Of a stretch of DNA of 64,000 bases, positions 42,940 through 51,181 are shown one piece after another. Under the pieces are notes generated by a model. It was not told where the DNA came from. It did not search any database and saw only the letters and a list, made by a program, of their open reading frames with translations. Source of the DNA: JAJECS01 sp965219705 (GTDB lineage: Bacteria > Chloroflexota > UBA11872); assembly GCA_965219705.1 (NCBI GenBank), contig OZ244789.1, forward strand, positions 2,790,001 to 2,854,000, given 5' to 3'. Position 1 is the stretch's first letter. Each line of letters begins with the position of its first letter. The position numbers were made by a program, and so were the translations under genes.

Positions 42940-43536
42940 ATGAGATCCCTCCTGGACCTATACGGTGAACTCAACGGGATTTATGGATATGATGTTCAGA
43001 TTCGAGCAGCGCTTCACCACTGGCAGCAGCACTTGCGCCGGATATATGAAAATTCCAATAGCGAAGCACGCAATGGTCAAGACAAGAGACTGTTCTTTGG
43101 CAGAGGGGAGCCCAACAACCCAGATGCTAGCTATCAATACGTTCGGTCTTTTAGAGAGTTGATCGTCGAGTCGGAAAAGGACGGATTCAATGCGACTGTT
43201 CACGGTAGGAGCGTGATAGTTCTAACTTATGCAATCTGGGAAGAGAAGTATCGCAATATGATAGCTGAAGAATGCAATTTGTCTTGCAAGAACGACGTCG
43301 AAAGTGAGGCTTTCTCTGATCTCAACAAGTATCGGCAGGCAATACTGCACGCCGACGGTAGGCTTGATAGAGACGCAAGTTCTATTGGCATTTTCCGAAG
43401 AGGTGATTTCATTTCGCCGGATGAAGAGCAGATGTACAATCTCTTTTCGACACTGATAGACGAGCTAAATCGTATTGGATTGGTCTACTATGGAAGTTCA
43501 CCAGGACTTGTTCTAGACCGACCGCTCAATGCTTAA
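42940..43536 (+). CDS. HEPN-domain-like protein
   Basis: A 198-residue protein with the helical layout of HEPN nucleases: an N-terminal charged helix bundle, SVIVLTYAIWEEKYRNMIAEE, then KYRQAILHADG near residue 150, an RX4H motif as in the HEPN RX4-6H active site. HEPN proteins are often RNases in toxin-antitoxin, abortive infection and CRISPR systems. The gene is markedly AT-richer than its neighbours and uses many ATA, AAT and AGA codons, which suggests recent transfer. GAAGGAAG lies eight bases before the ATG at 42940. No MNT partner is adjacent. The motif is short, so the assignment is tentative. Confidence 0.55.
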   Translation: MRSLLDLYGELNGIYGYDVQIRAALHHWQQHLRRIYENSNSEARNGQDKRLFFGRGEPNNPDASYQYVRSFRELIVESEKDGFNATVHGRSVIVLTYAIWEEKYRNMIAEECNLSCKNDVESEAFSDLNKYRQAILHADGRLDRDASSIGIFRRGDFISPDEEQMYNLFSTLIDELNRIGLVYYGSSPGLVLDRPLNA

Positions 43537-43670
43537 TTGCGGGAGGCGTAGCGCTTATAACCAGATGCCATCGCCCTCACCGCAGGCCATAGCAGGGTGG
43601 TCGCGAGCACCACGGCTGCGAGGGCGGAGAGGCCGACGACGAAGTCTTGTGTCCAGTTTCGTTGCGCCAT
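43533..43670 (-). CDS. Possible small membrane protein (45 residues)
   Basis: The minus strand encodes a 45-residue peptide with a single strongly hydrophobic segment (FVVGLSALAAVVLATTLLWP), a polar N terminus MAQRNWTQD and a basic C terminus GYKRYASRN. This layout is typical of real small membrane proteins. Its stop overlaps the end of the HEPN-like gene, in convergent orientation. No clear ribosome binding site precedes the ATG at 43670, so translation is uncertain. It could be a small effector, a remnant or chance. Confidence 0.4.
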   Translation of the reverse strand: MAQRNWTQDFVVGLSALAAVVLATTLLWPAVRAMASGYKRYASRN

Positions 43671-43871
43671 GTTCAGGTCGTTTCTTGCTTGGGTCAGCCG
43701 CGGATCGGATCGAATGCCTAGACTCGCGCGGCGATGGTGGGCAAACGACTGCCATCCGCCTGGCAGCGGTCAGGATCTGCGCACTCACCGCTGCGATGGG
43801 CGAATCCTGGAAATGGCCAGTGCCAAGTAACCTGGTTGGTTGCGACGTCTGCACGGCGAGGCACGTGGGTG
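43671..43871. other. Remaining gap before methyltransferase
   Basis: About 200 bases with no protein-like frame and no recognised RNA. Together with the small membrane ORF it separates the AT-rich HEPN-like gene from the methyltransferase. It is GC-rich and looks like ordinary host sequence or an old insertion junction. Confidence 0.4.
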
Positions 43872-44705
43872 ATGGCCGGACGGCAGGGCCCTTCGGATGG
43901 CCAGGAGATTCTTTCGTTCTACGAGAGGATTGACGAGGCCGACCGACTCGCGAGAGGCGGTGGGCAGCTTGAGTTTGCCCGGATGCAGGAGCTTATCCGG
44001 CGGTTCCTGCCTGCACCGCCGGGTACGGTGCTTGACGTCGGCGGCGGCCCAGGCAGGTATTCGTGCTGGCTGGCTGAGCAGGGCTATGACGCCCACCTCA
44101 TCGACCCTGTCGAGAAGCACGTGAAGCAGGCCCGACAAGCCTCCAGAGCGCAGCCCGATCACCCTCTGGCAAGCGCGACCCAGGGCGACGCACGCTCACT
44201 CGATCACGGTGATGGCACCGCGGACGCCGTGCTTCTCATGGGGCCTCTCTACCACCTCACGGACCGTAACGACCGGCTAGCAGCGCTGCGTGAGGCGTGC
44301 AGAGTGCTGAAGCCAGGCGGTCTGTTGATTGCCAAGGCGATCAACCGGTTCGCTTCTCTCCTGAGCGGTCTCATCGATAGCAACATCGATGACCCAAACT
44401 TCGTTCCAATCCTGCGTCGCGATCTTGAGGAGGGGCAGCATCGTGGTCAGTCAGGCCCTCCCAATTATTTCACCACGGCGTTCTTTCACCGGCCGGAAGA
44501 GCTTGAGGCCGAGGTGCTCGAGGTGGGATTCGACGAACTGGGTCTCTATGCGGTGCAGGGACCGGGACTGATCGCCACCGACCTGGAAGGGCGCATGTCG
44601 GATCCGGCGAAGCGAGCGCAGCTGCTCGATCTGATTCGAGCTGTCGAGCAGGAGCCAACGTTGCTCGGCGTGTCCACGCACCTCGTGGTTGCGGCGACGA
44701 AATGA
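43872..44705 (+). CDS. Class I SAM-dependent methyltransferase
   Basis: A 277-residue methyltransferase with motif I VLDVGGGPGRYSCWLAEQG near residue 52, an acidic LIDP at the end of strand 2, and LKPGGLLIAKAI as motif III. The YHLTDR stretch and PEELEAEVLEVGFDELG are typical of methyltransferase type 11/25 enzymes. Target unknown. ATG start inside GTGATGGCC; upstream frame to 43734 is not conserved in character. It lies in the accessory region between the HEPN-like gene and SDR remnant A. Confidence 0.85.
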   Translation: MAGRQGPSDGQEILSFYERIDEADRLARGGGQLEFARMQELIRRFLPAPPGTVLDVGGGPGRYSCWLAEQGYDAHLIDPVEKHVKQARQASRAQPDHPLASATQGDARSLDHGDGTADAVLLMGPLYHLTDRNDRLAALREACRVLKPGGLLIAKAINRFASLLSGLIDSNIDDPNFVPILRRDLEEGQHRGQSGPPNYFTTAFFHRPEELEAEVLEVGFDELGLYAVQGPGLIATDLEGRMSDPAKRAQLLDLIRAVEQEPTLLGVSTHLVVAATK

Positions 44706-45006
44706 CTGGAAACCGCGACGGGCAGTGACCCAACGCAGGCCATCGTGATTGACGCGTCGGCGGTGTAGCGGAGCGGCGCGACCTAGGCGATGTCGGCGCG
44801 GCCGCCGGTGATGTCGACGTTCGCGCCGGTGCCAAATGATGCTGTCGGCTTGCCGGTCGCCTCGCAATGACGACTTTCGAAGCTCGCAAGACCCAGGGCG
44901 TCGGCCATGGCAGCCTCGGACCTTCCCACGCCGGGGCAGCGACAGACGAACCGCCATCAGGCAGAGTGGCTGCCGCCGGGAGCACGAATTGAGGAGGAGG
45001 CTGGCG
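44706..45006. other. Junction region with SDR 3' remnant and possible VapC start fragment
   Basis: Between two methyltransferase genes. Plus strand 44745-44768 reads VIDASAV then stop, like the first residues of a PIN-domain (VapC) toxin. Fifteen bases later the minus strand carries the SDR C-terminal remnant (44783-44832). Nothing else is recognisable except a strong GAGGAGGAGG ribosome binding site before the gene at 45007. Confidence 0.45.
44783..44832 (-). pseudogene. Remnant A: last ~17 codons of an SDR gene
   Basis: The minus strand encodes FGTGANVDITGGRADIA and a stop, matching the C terminus STGANFDITGGRANIA of the intact SDR gene at 46640-47407. Over 48 bases the DNA differs from that gene at only two positions by eye. 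Upstream similarity stops abruptly. It is the farthest of three copies of this 3' end. Confidence 0.75.
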
Positions 45007-45834
45007 ATGACCGAAGTCGACGATTACGAGTTTGAAGGGGTCGAGCGCGAAGTCGGCCGCATATGGGACCGCAACGCCGAGTTCTGGGACGGCCGGATGG
45101 GCGACGGCAACCGCTGGCACCGGGAGCTGATCGCTCCCAACCAGGAACGGCTCCTCGAGCTGCGTGAGGGCGAGGTAGTGCTGGACGTGGCCTGCGGCAA
45201 CGGGAACTTCGCCCGGCGCATGTCCGAGCTTGGCGTCGACGTGGTCGGCTTCGATCTCTCGGAAGGGATGATTGGCAAGGCCCGTGCGCGCGGCTCCCGC
45301 GGCCCCGGGCGGATCGAGTACCGCGTCATCGACGCGTCCGACGAACATTCGATCCGCTCACTGGGTCGAGGCCGTTTCGACGCGGCGGTATGCACGATGG
45401 CCATGATGGACATGCCCAGAATCTCTCCGCTGCTTTCCGCCCTCGGCCAGGTTCTGAAGCCCGGTGGACGGTTCGTGTTCTCGGTGCTTCACCCGTGCTT
45501 CAACTCGACTTCGACCCGGTTCTTGCTGGAGGAGTCGGAACGCGGCGGCATTGTGCAACGCGACTACTCGGTCAGGATCAGCGAGTACCTTGAGCCGACA
45601 CAGCGCATGGGGCTCGCAATGGGTGGCCAACCGGAGCCTCATTACTCCTTCCACCGGCCGATCAGCGCCCTGTTCGGTGCGTGTTTCGAGGCTGGGTTCG
45701 TCCTAGACGGCATTGCGGAACCCACGTTGCCGAAGGCGGACGCCGATGAGGGGCGAGCCAACGCAATTTCGTGGAGGAACCAGACCGCGATCCCGCCGGT
45801 CCTGTTCGCCCGCCTGCGGCTTGCCGCGCCGTAG
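45007..45834 (+). CDS. Class I SAM-dependent methyltransferase
   Basis: A 275-residue methyltransferase: motif I VLDVACGNGNFARRMSELG near residue 58, GFDLSEGM at strand 2 end, and LKPGGRFVFSVLHPCFN as motif III with a characteristic HPC. It is related to methyltransferase type 11 proteins; substrate unknown. The ATG at 45007 has GAGGAGGAGG upstream, and a longer frame is not supported. It is flanked by SDR 3' remnants A and B, so it may have arrived as a cassette. Confidence 0.87.
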   Translation: MTEVDDYEFEGVEREVGRIWDRNAEFWDGRMGDGNRWHRELIAPNQERLLELREGEVVLDVACGNGNFARRMSELGVDVVGFDLSEGMIGKARARGSRGPGRIEYRVIDASDEHSIRSLGRGRFDAAVCTMAMMDMPRISPLLSALGQVLKPGGRFVFSVLHPCFNSTSTRFLLEESERGGIVQRDYSVRISEYLEPTQRMGLAMGGQPEPHYSFHRPISALFGACFEAGFVLDGIAEPTLPKADADEGRANAISWRNQTAIPPVLFARLRLAAP

Positions 45835-45871
45835 GGACTCACTCGAGGCTCGGGCGAGCTGTTCGACTCAA

Positions 45872-46061
45872 TCAGGCGATGTTGGCGCGCCCGCCGGTGA
45901 CGTCGAAGTTGGCGCCGGTGCTGAAGGCGCAGGCGGGCGAGGCCAGGAACGCCACCAGGGCGGCGATTTCCTCGGGTTGAGCGGCGCGGCCCGTGGGAAT
46001 CTTCGCCAGGAGCGGAGCGCGCATCTTGGGGGCGGAGGCGAGGGCGTTGTCGGTGTCGACG
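45872..46061 (-). pseudogene. Remnant B: 3' third of an SDR gene
   Basis: This 190-base stretch is closely similar to 46640-46828 of the intact SDR gene and encodes the same C-terminal ~63 residues (KMRAPLLAKIP, RAAQPEEIAALVAFLASP, STGANFDVTGGRANIA). The homology stops abruptly at about 46061, where unrelated sequence leading to hicB begins. It has no N-terminal Rossmann part and cannot be functional. Between it and the full gene lies hicAB. Confidence 0.85.
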
Positions 46062-46088
46062 CCCCGGTCCATTTGGCGTTCTCGACGC

Positions 46089-46301
46089 CTAAACCTCAAT
46101 CAGTTCGTAGGCCTGCGGAGCCGGAATGGGGAGGCCATCCTCCTCGAGCGCCTCGACGTAGAGCTCGATAGCCTCACGAATCAGCTCGCACACCTCTGCC
46201 TTGGTCCCTGCGGCGGCCACGCAGCCGGGCAGATCGGGCACGTGCGCCCCATAGCTCGTGGGACCGCGCTCGATCACGACGGCGTATTTCATCGCGCTCA
46301 T
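46089..46301 (-). CDS. hicB: HicB-type antitoxin
   Basis: A 70-residue HicB-like protein: KYAVVIERGPTSYGAHVPDL (degraded RNase H-like fold) and GCVAAAGTKAEVCELIREAIELYVE, the conserved HicB core. No DNA-binding tail follows, so it is the short HicB form. It would bind and neutralise HicA. Its ATG shares one base with the HicA stop (TGATG), the normal toxin-first hicAB order. It lies between the intact SDR gene and SDR remnant B. Confidence 0.88.
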   Translation of the reverse strand: MSAMKYAVVIERGPTSYGAHVPDLPGCVAAAGTKAEVCELIREAIELYVEALEEDGLPIPAPQAYELIEV

Positions 46302-46519
46302 CACTTCAGGCCAGCCTGCTTCAGGATACTGTTCCAGGTTCCCCGCGGAATATCGACGCTCGGCTTCCCGGCGACAACCACGATGCCTCGCTTGTCGGAG
46401 TGCTTGAAGACCCGGTGGCTTCCGCGTGTCCGCGACAGTCTCCAGCCTTCCCGCTCCAACAGTTGGATAGCCTCGCGAACTTTGGGAACGTCCCGACTCC
46501 GAACTGGGTAGCGCCTCAT
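46301..46519 (-). CDS. hicA: HicA-type mRNA interferase toxin
   Basis: A 72-residue HicA toxin. RSRDVPKVREAIQLLEREGW is followed by the double-stranded-RNA-binding-like core with catalytic histidine in GSHRVFKHSDKRG, and then VVAGKPSVDIPRGTWNSIL with the conserved P-x-GT. HicA cleaves mRNA independently of ribosomes until HicB binds it. The start may be the ATG at 46519 or a GTG a few codons downstream. Paired with hicB downstream. Confidence 0.9.
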   Translation of the reverse strand: MRRYPVRSRDVPKVREAIQLLEREGWRLSRTRGSHRVFKHSDKRGIVVVAGKPSVDIPRGTWNSILKQAGLK

Positions 46520-46639
46520 CCCGGCCTGGGAAAGCCCACCGCACGAGGCACATGGTTGTCAGTGATTCTCGCCTCTGGTGGTCAGTACTGCCAGCCAACC
46601 GTCTGCGAGCGAGCGATGTAAGCTTCCGACGGGCGCGGC

Positions 46640-47407
46640 TCAGGCGATGTTGGCGCGGCCGCCGGTGATGTCGAAGTTCGCGCCGGTGCTGAAGGCGCAG
46701 GCGGGCGAGGCCAGGAAGGCCACCAGGGTGGCGATTTCCTCGGGTTGAGCGGCGCGGCCCATGGGAATCTTGGCCAGGAGCGGAGCGCGCATCTTGGGGT
46801 CGGAGGCCAGCGCGGTTTCCGTGTCGACGGCGGCGGGCGAGACGGCGTTTACCAGCACGCCCTGGTCCGCGAGTTCCATGGCCAGGGCTCGGGTGAAGCC
46901 CAGGATGCCGGCCTTGGAGGCGGGGTAGGCGGCGACGTTGACGTTGCCGTCCCGCGCCGAGATCGAGGCGATGTTGACCACCCGACCGTAGCCCAGTTCG
47001 CGCATGTGCGGCACGACGGCGCGGCACATCCGGAACGTCCCGGTCAGATTCAGGTCGAGCACGCGGTGCCAGTTGGCGTCCGTGGTCTCCCAGACGGGGG
47101 AGAAATAGCCGGAAACGCCGGCGTTGTTCACCAGAATGTCCACGCGGCCCCAGTGGTCCGCGGCTTGAGCGACGCGGGCGCGCACCGACGCGTCGTCGGT
47201 GACATCAAGCCGCAGGCCCAGGCACGCCGGGCCGGCGGCGCTCAGGATGCCCGCCAGCACGCCGGCGCGGTCGCCGTCGATGTCGGTGACGGAGACATTC
47301 GCCCCGGCGGCGTGCAAGGCGCGCGCCACGGCCCGACCGATGCCCGCCGCGGCTCCGGTGACGATGGCGTGCTGGCCGTCGAGGTCGGTGGTGAGCGGCG
47401 GGGGCAC
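46640..47407 (-). CDS. SDR-family oxidoreductase
   Basis: A 255-residue classical short-chain dehydrogenase: TGAAAGIGRAVA near residue 17, LVNNAGVSG near 90, active-site serine in NIASISARDG and YPASK near 160, and a C-terminal RAAQPEEIATLVAFLAS. It oxidises or reduces an alcohol or ketone with NAD(P)H; substrate unknown. GTG start, 14 bases after the ThDP enzyme gene on the same strand. Its 3' end is present twice more as truncated copies downstream (45872-46061, 44783-44832). Confidence 0.92.
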   Translation of the reverse strand: MPPPLTTDLDGQHAIVTGAAAGIGRAVARALHAAGANVSVTDIDGDRAGVLAGILSAAGPACLGLRLDVTDDASVRARVAQAADHWGRVDILVNNAGVSGYFSPVWETTDANWHRVLDLNLTGTFRMCRAVVPHMRELGYGRVVNIASISARDGNVNVAAYPASKAGILGFTRALAMELADQGVLVNAVSPAAVDTETALASDPKMRAPLLAKIPMGRAAQPEEIATLVAFLASPACAFSTGANFDITGGRANIA

Positions 47408-47421
47408 GATGGTGTCGGGCC

Positions 47422-49035
47422 TCAGTCCACCTTGAGCGGCCGCCGGAGCTTGGCGGGCACGTCGATGATCGACGGTCGATCGAGCTCCAGCGCGCGGCGC
47501 AGCGTGTCGCCCAACTCGTCCGGGTTAGCCCGCATGCCCACGGCGCCGAACGCCTCGGCGTAGCGCACGAAGTCAGGATTCACCAGGTCCACCTCGTAGG
47601 CGTTGTCGTAGTCACGCACGAAGTCTTCCTTGATGGCGCCGTACGCGTCGTCGTTGAATATAACCATGGGGACATTGATGCCCAGCTGTACGGCGGTGGC
47701 CAGCTCCTGCCCGGTGAACAGGAAGCCGCCGTCGCCGCCGATGGCCACGACCGGCCGGTCCGGCGCGGCGAGCTTGGCGCCCAGGCCCACGGGATAGGCG
47801 TAGCCCAAGGTGCCGAACTGGAGTCCGTACAAGAATGTGCGCGGATGGTAGATGGGGAAGTGCTCGCGCGCCCAGTAGCCCCACAGGTGCGGATCGCAGG
47901 CGACGATGGTCTCGCGCGGCAGGGCCTCGCGAACCGTTTGCATCAGGCTCCACTCCAAGGGCGCCCGCTGCGCCAGGTCTCGACGCACGTCCGCGCGGGC
48001 GGTGCGGGCCGTGTCCACCCAGTCGTCGCGGTCCACGTCCCCGCCGTCGAGGGAGGCGGCGAGGGCCGCGAGCGCGAGCTTCGCGTCGGCGTGAATGCCG
48101 ATCTCGGCCGGGTAGTTCTTGCCGGGTTGCATGGGATCGATATCGATGTGAATCAGACGCTCGGGAATCGGCAGGGTCCATTTGGCGGTGATCAGGTGCG
48201 GAAAAATCGCGCCCACGGCGAGCATGGCGTCGCAGCGTTCCATCAGGCGCGTGACCGGGCCGTGGGTGGAGATGTTGGTCAGAGCGAGCGGATGATCGTC
48301 CGGAATCGAGCCTTTGCCGCTGCACGTCGTCAGCACCGGAGCGTCGAGGAGTTCGGCTACCTGCTGCAGCTCGTCCCACGCGCCGGAGTTGATGACGCCG
48401 CCGCCGGCCCAAATCAGCGGTCGCTCGGCGTCGCGCAAGAGAGAGGCTGCCCGCTCGATGTCCCCCGCGTCGCCGCCGGGGCGTGCATGGGACTCGCGCG
48501 CGAGAATCTCGACGGGCCCTTCGCCCTGAAAGACATCGAGCGGAATCTCGACCACCGTGGGCCGCGGGCGGTTGACGTCCATGCGGCGCATTGCCTCGTG
48601 GATGGCGCCGGGGATCTCTCCCGGGGACATGGCCTGCCGGCCCCACTGGGACAGGCGGCTGAACACGCCGAACTGGTCCTTACTCTCGTGGACGAGCCCC
48701 TTGTCCTGGTAGAGATAGGGCGAGAGGTCCTCCGCCATGATGTTTAGCAGGGGAACGCCGTCGCCATAGGCCTCACCCATGGGCGTGGCCACGTTGAGCG
48801 CCCCCGGTCCGGCGGTGCTCAGCAGGCAGGCGGGCTTGCCCGTCACGCGCGCCGCGCCGATGGCCATGTACCCCGCGCCCTGCTCGTGGCGCACCAGGAC
48901 GTGGCGGATGCTTTCCTGCTGCATCAGACGGCCATAGAGATGCTCGGAGTGGTAGCCCGGTATCCCGAATACGAGATCGATGCCCTCGGCGATCAGGCTT
49001 TGCACAACGGCGTCGGATCCGGTCATCACGGGCAC
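47422..49035 (-). CDS. ThDP-dependent enzyme (acetolactate synthase/decarboxylase-like)
   Basis: A 537-residue ThDP enzyme. The N-terminal Pyr domain has FGIPGYHSEHLY and a conserved glutamate in RHEQGAGYMAIG. The central domain has WAGGGVINSGA, and the C-terminal PP domain has the ThDP/Mg motif GDGGFLFTGQELATAV ending near NVPMVIFND. It could be an acetolactate synthase-like or 2-oxoacid decarboxylase; no small regulatory subunit is adjacent. GTG start with GGAGG six bases upstream. The SDR gene follows after 14 bases, so the two may act in sequence on one substrate. Confidence 0.87.
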   Translation of the reverse strand: MPVMTGSDAVVQSLIAEGIDLVFGIPGYHSEHLYGRLMQQESIRHVLVRHEQGAGYMAIGAARVTGKPACLLSTAGPGALNVATPMGEAYGDGVPLLNIMAEDLSPYLYQDKGLVHESKDQFGVFSRLSQWGRQAMSPGEIPGAIHEAMRRMDVNRPRPTVVEIPLDVFQGEGPVEILARESHARPGGDAGDIERAASLLRDAERPLIWAGGGVINSGAWDELQQVAELLDAPVLTTCSGKGSIPDDHPLALTNISTHGPVTRLMERCDAMLAVGAIFPHLITAKWTLPIPERLIHIDIDPMQPGKNYPAEIGIHADAKLALAALAASLDGGDVDRDDWVDTARTARADVRRDLAQRAPLEWSLMQTVREALPRETIVACDPHLWGYWAREHFPIYHPRTFLYGLQFGTLGYAYPVGLGAKLAAPDRPVVAIGGDGGFLFTGQELATAVQLGINVPMVIFNDDAYGAIKEDFVRDYDNAYEVDLVNPDFVRYAEAFGAVGMRANPDELGDTLRRALELDRPSIIDVPAKLRRPLKVD

Positions 49036-49106
49036 ACGGCACCTCCAGGCGCGATTGGGACTAGGCGGATGGTAGCGGGCGCCGCCGCCGCGATGGAACC
49101 GCGAGC

Positions 49107-50693
49107 CTACGCGGCACGGCTTCGGACCCGGGCGAGCATTTCACCGACGAGCGCTCGCAGGGCCTTGAGCTCATCGACCCGCAGCAGGACCAGCGCCGCG
49201 CCGTACGCCGCGCCGGCGCCGCCGCCGGCGAGCAGCAGCGTCAGCCAGCCTCCGCGGCCGTCCGGCTCGAGCCCACCCATCACGGCCTCGCGCAGCCCCA
49301 GCGCGACCAGCGCCATCACGCCTCCGGCCAGCGCGACCTTGATCGCAAAGATCCAGCCGCCGCGCTGGATTGAACCCCGCATGAGCCACCAGAGTCCGAG
49401 CCCCAGCACCAGTCCGTGAAGGCTGTTCTGGACCGTGTTGGCGGTCACGAGGCCGAGCATGCCCAGGGGCTCGATCAGCGACAAGGCGGTCGCCAGATAG
49501 ACCGCCCCGCCGACGATGCCCACGACGACCGGCGTGATCGTGTTCCGCATGGCATAGAACGCCACGATGAAGAGTTGATCCAGCACGGTGAGTGGGAGCT
49601 GGATTGCATAGATCAGCAACGCGGGTCCGGCGGCACTCGTAGCGGCGGCATCGAACGCGCCGCGCTCGTACACCGCGCGGATGACGGGCGTGCTGAGCAC
49701 GGTCATGAGGACCGTGATCGGGATGATGAGGAGCGTCGAGAGCTTGGCGGCCATGGCCAGCAGACTGCGGAATTCCATCGCCGATGCCAGGCCGCGGATG
49801 GACGCGGGGGCCGCGCGTGCAAGCGTCGGCAGATAGGCCAACGAGATCGCCGTTGCCACCAGGCCGATTGGGAACTGTTGCAGCCGCGTGGCGAAGCGCA
49901 TGGTTGCCAGGCTGCCCTCGCCGGTGCGCGAGGCCAGGTTGGCGTCGACGATGACGAGCACTTGCGCCACAACCAGACCGGCGGCGATCGGGGCGTAGAG
50001 CCGCAGGATCTGATGAAACTGCGAATCGCTGAGCCACGCCGGCGGCGAGAGGCGGGCGCGGTCGCGCACCAGCGCGGGGAGCTGGACCAGAAGGTGCATG
50101 CCCGCGCCGGCCAGATAGCCGAGCGCTACCCCTGGCGGTCCGACGACTGGAGTGAGCGCCAGCGCGAACACGATGAGCGTGCCGTTGAGTGAGGCCGTGC
50201 TGAAGGCGGGAAAGGCATAGCGGTTACGGGCGTACAACCGCGCCGTCGTGACGGCGGAGATGCCGAGGAACAACAGCGACGGCAGCGTGATCCGGGTCAG
50301 CGTCACGGCGAGCTCGCGCGTCTCCAGCGGCAACCCAATGGCGGCCAGGTCCACCAGCGGCTCGGCCAGCAGGACGAGGATCGCCGTGGCCACGCCGGCG
50401 ATGGCGATCACCGTGGCGATGACTGTCGAGAACGTGCGCCGCAGGGCGGGATCGTTGCCGGCAAGCCGGCTGAAGACCGGGATAAGGGCACCGGAGACTG
50501 CGCCGCCGATCACCAGCTCGTGCATGAATTGCGGGATGCGGGTGGCAATCTCGAGCGCGTCCACGGTGCCGCCCGCACCGAACAAGGCGGCAATGACGGG
50601 CTCGCGCACGAGTCCCAGAAGCCGGCTCAAGATGTTCCCGCCGGCGATGAGGAGGGCGGCGGTGGCAATCCGCCGTCCGGTGGCCTCGGTCAC
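49107..50693 (-). CDS. murJ: Lipid II flippase MurJ
   Basis: A 528-residue multi-span membrane protein of the MviN/MurJ family, with about fourteen segments. Conserved features include GGNILSRLLGLVREPVIAAL at the N terminus, FSTVIATVIAI, MRFATRLQQFPIGLVAT in the middle, and VYERGAFDAAATSAAG. It moves lipid II across the cytoplasmic membrane for peptidoglycan synthesis. The GTG start overlaps the stop of the heptose nucleotidyltransferase gene (GTGA), so it is coupled to the heptose genes, which suggests an envelope glycan operon. Confidence 0.93.
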   Translation of the reverse strand: MTEATGRRIATAALLIAGGNILSRLLGLVREPVIAALFGAGGTVDALEIATRIPQFMHELVIGGAVSGALIPVFSRLAGNDPALRRTFSTVIATVIAIAGVATAILVLLAEPLVDLAAIGLPLETRELAVTLTRITLPSLLFLGISAVTTARLYARNRYAFPAFSTASLNGTLIVFALALTPVVGPPGVALGYLAGAGMHLLVQLPALVRDRARLSPPAWLSDSQFHQILRLYAPIAAGLVVAQVLVIVDANLASRTGEGSLATMRFATRLQQFPIGLVATAISLAYLPTLARAAPASIRGLASAMEFRSLLAMAAKLSTLLIIPITVLMTVLSTPVIRAVYERGAFDAAATSAAGPALLIYAIQLPLTVLDQLFIVAFYAMRNTITPVVVGIVGGAVYLATALSLIEPLGMLGLVTANTVQNSLHGLVLGLGLWWLMRGSIQRGGWIFAIKVALAGGVMALVALGLREAVMGGLEPDGRGGWLTLLLAGGGAGAAYGAALVLLRVDELKALRALVGEMLARVRSRAA

Positions 50694-51181
50694 GGCTCGC
50701 GGCGCAGACGCTCGATGAAGTCGCTGGTGGAACGCCCGCCCAGCAGCGGGGCATAAGTGACGCGCACGCCAAGGTCGCTGAGCGTACCCGCCTCGGGCAA
50801 CTCGCGGCCGCCCGTGGTCGGGTCGTAGTCGGCGCCTTTGACGTACACGTCGGGGCGCACGCGCCGGATCAGCGCATCCGCGGTCAGCTCCTCGAAGACG
50901 GTGGTCGCGTCGACCCAGCGCATGGCCGCGACGAGGGCCAGCCGGTCGGCGAGGGACGTCGTGGGGCGGCCGGGACCCTTGAGCGCCCGCACGCTCGCGT
51001 CGTCGTTGACTCCCACGACAAGCACGTCGCCTTCGGCGGCCGCCGCACGCAGTACCGCGGCATGCCCCGCGTGCAGCACGTCGAAGCAGCCATTGGTGAG
51101 CACGATGGTCCGGCGTTGGGCGCGGGCGGCGTCGAGGACGCGGTCAAATGTGTCCGGGGTTGGCGGCGTCTCGTTAGTCAT
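50690..51181 (-). CDS. D-glycero-beta-D-manno-heptose 1-phosphate adenylyltransferase-like (RfaE2/HldC)
   Basis: A 163-residue nucleotidyltransferase with TNGCFDVLHAGH near residue 27 (the HxGH nucleotide-binding site), GVNDDASVRALKGPGRP and a C-terminal GGRSTSDFIERLR. It would transfer a nucleotide to heptose 1-phosphate. In E. coli this domain is the C-terminal half of HldE; here it is a separate gene that overlaps the heptose kinase gene by eight bases and is coupled to murJ. ATG at 51181 is the natural start, as in the free-standing proteins. Confidence 0.88.
   Translation of the reverse strand: MTNETPPTPDTFDRVLDAARAQRRTIVLTNGCFDVLHAGHAAVLRAAAAEGDVLVVGVNDDASVRALKGPGRPTTSLADRLALVAAMRWVDATTVFEELTADALIRRVRPDVYVKGADYDPTTGGRELPEAGTLSDLGVRVTYAPLLGGRSTSDFIERLRREP

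Noticed and set aside
42714..42974. Minus-strand frame overlapping the HEPN-like gene start
   Set aside because: No start context and no protein-like features.
46302..47027. In-frame extension of hicB through hicA and the SDR gene
   Set aside because: HicB is complete from the ATG at 46301; the extension is a shadow of hicA and the SDR gene, both of which have clear motifs.
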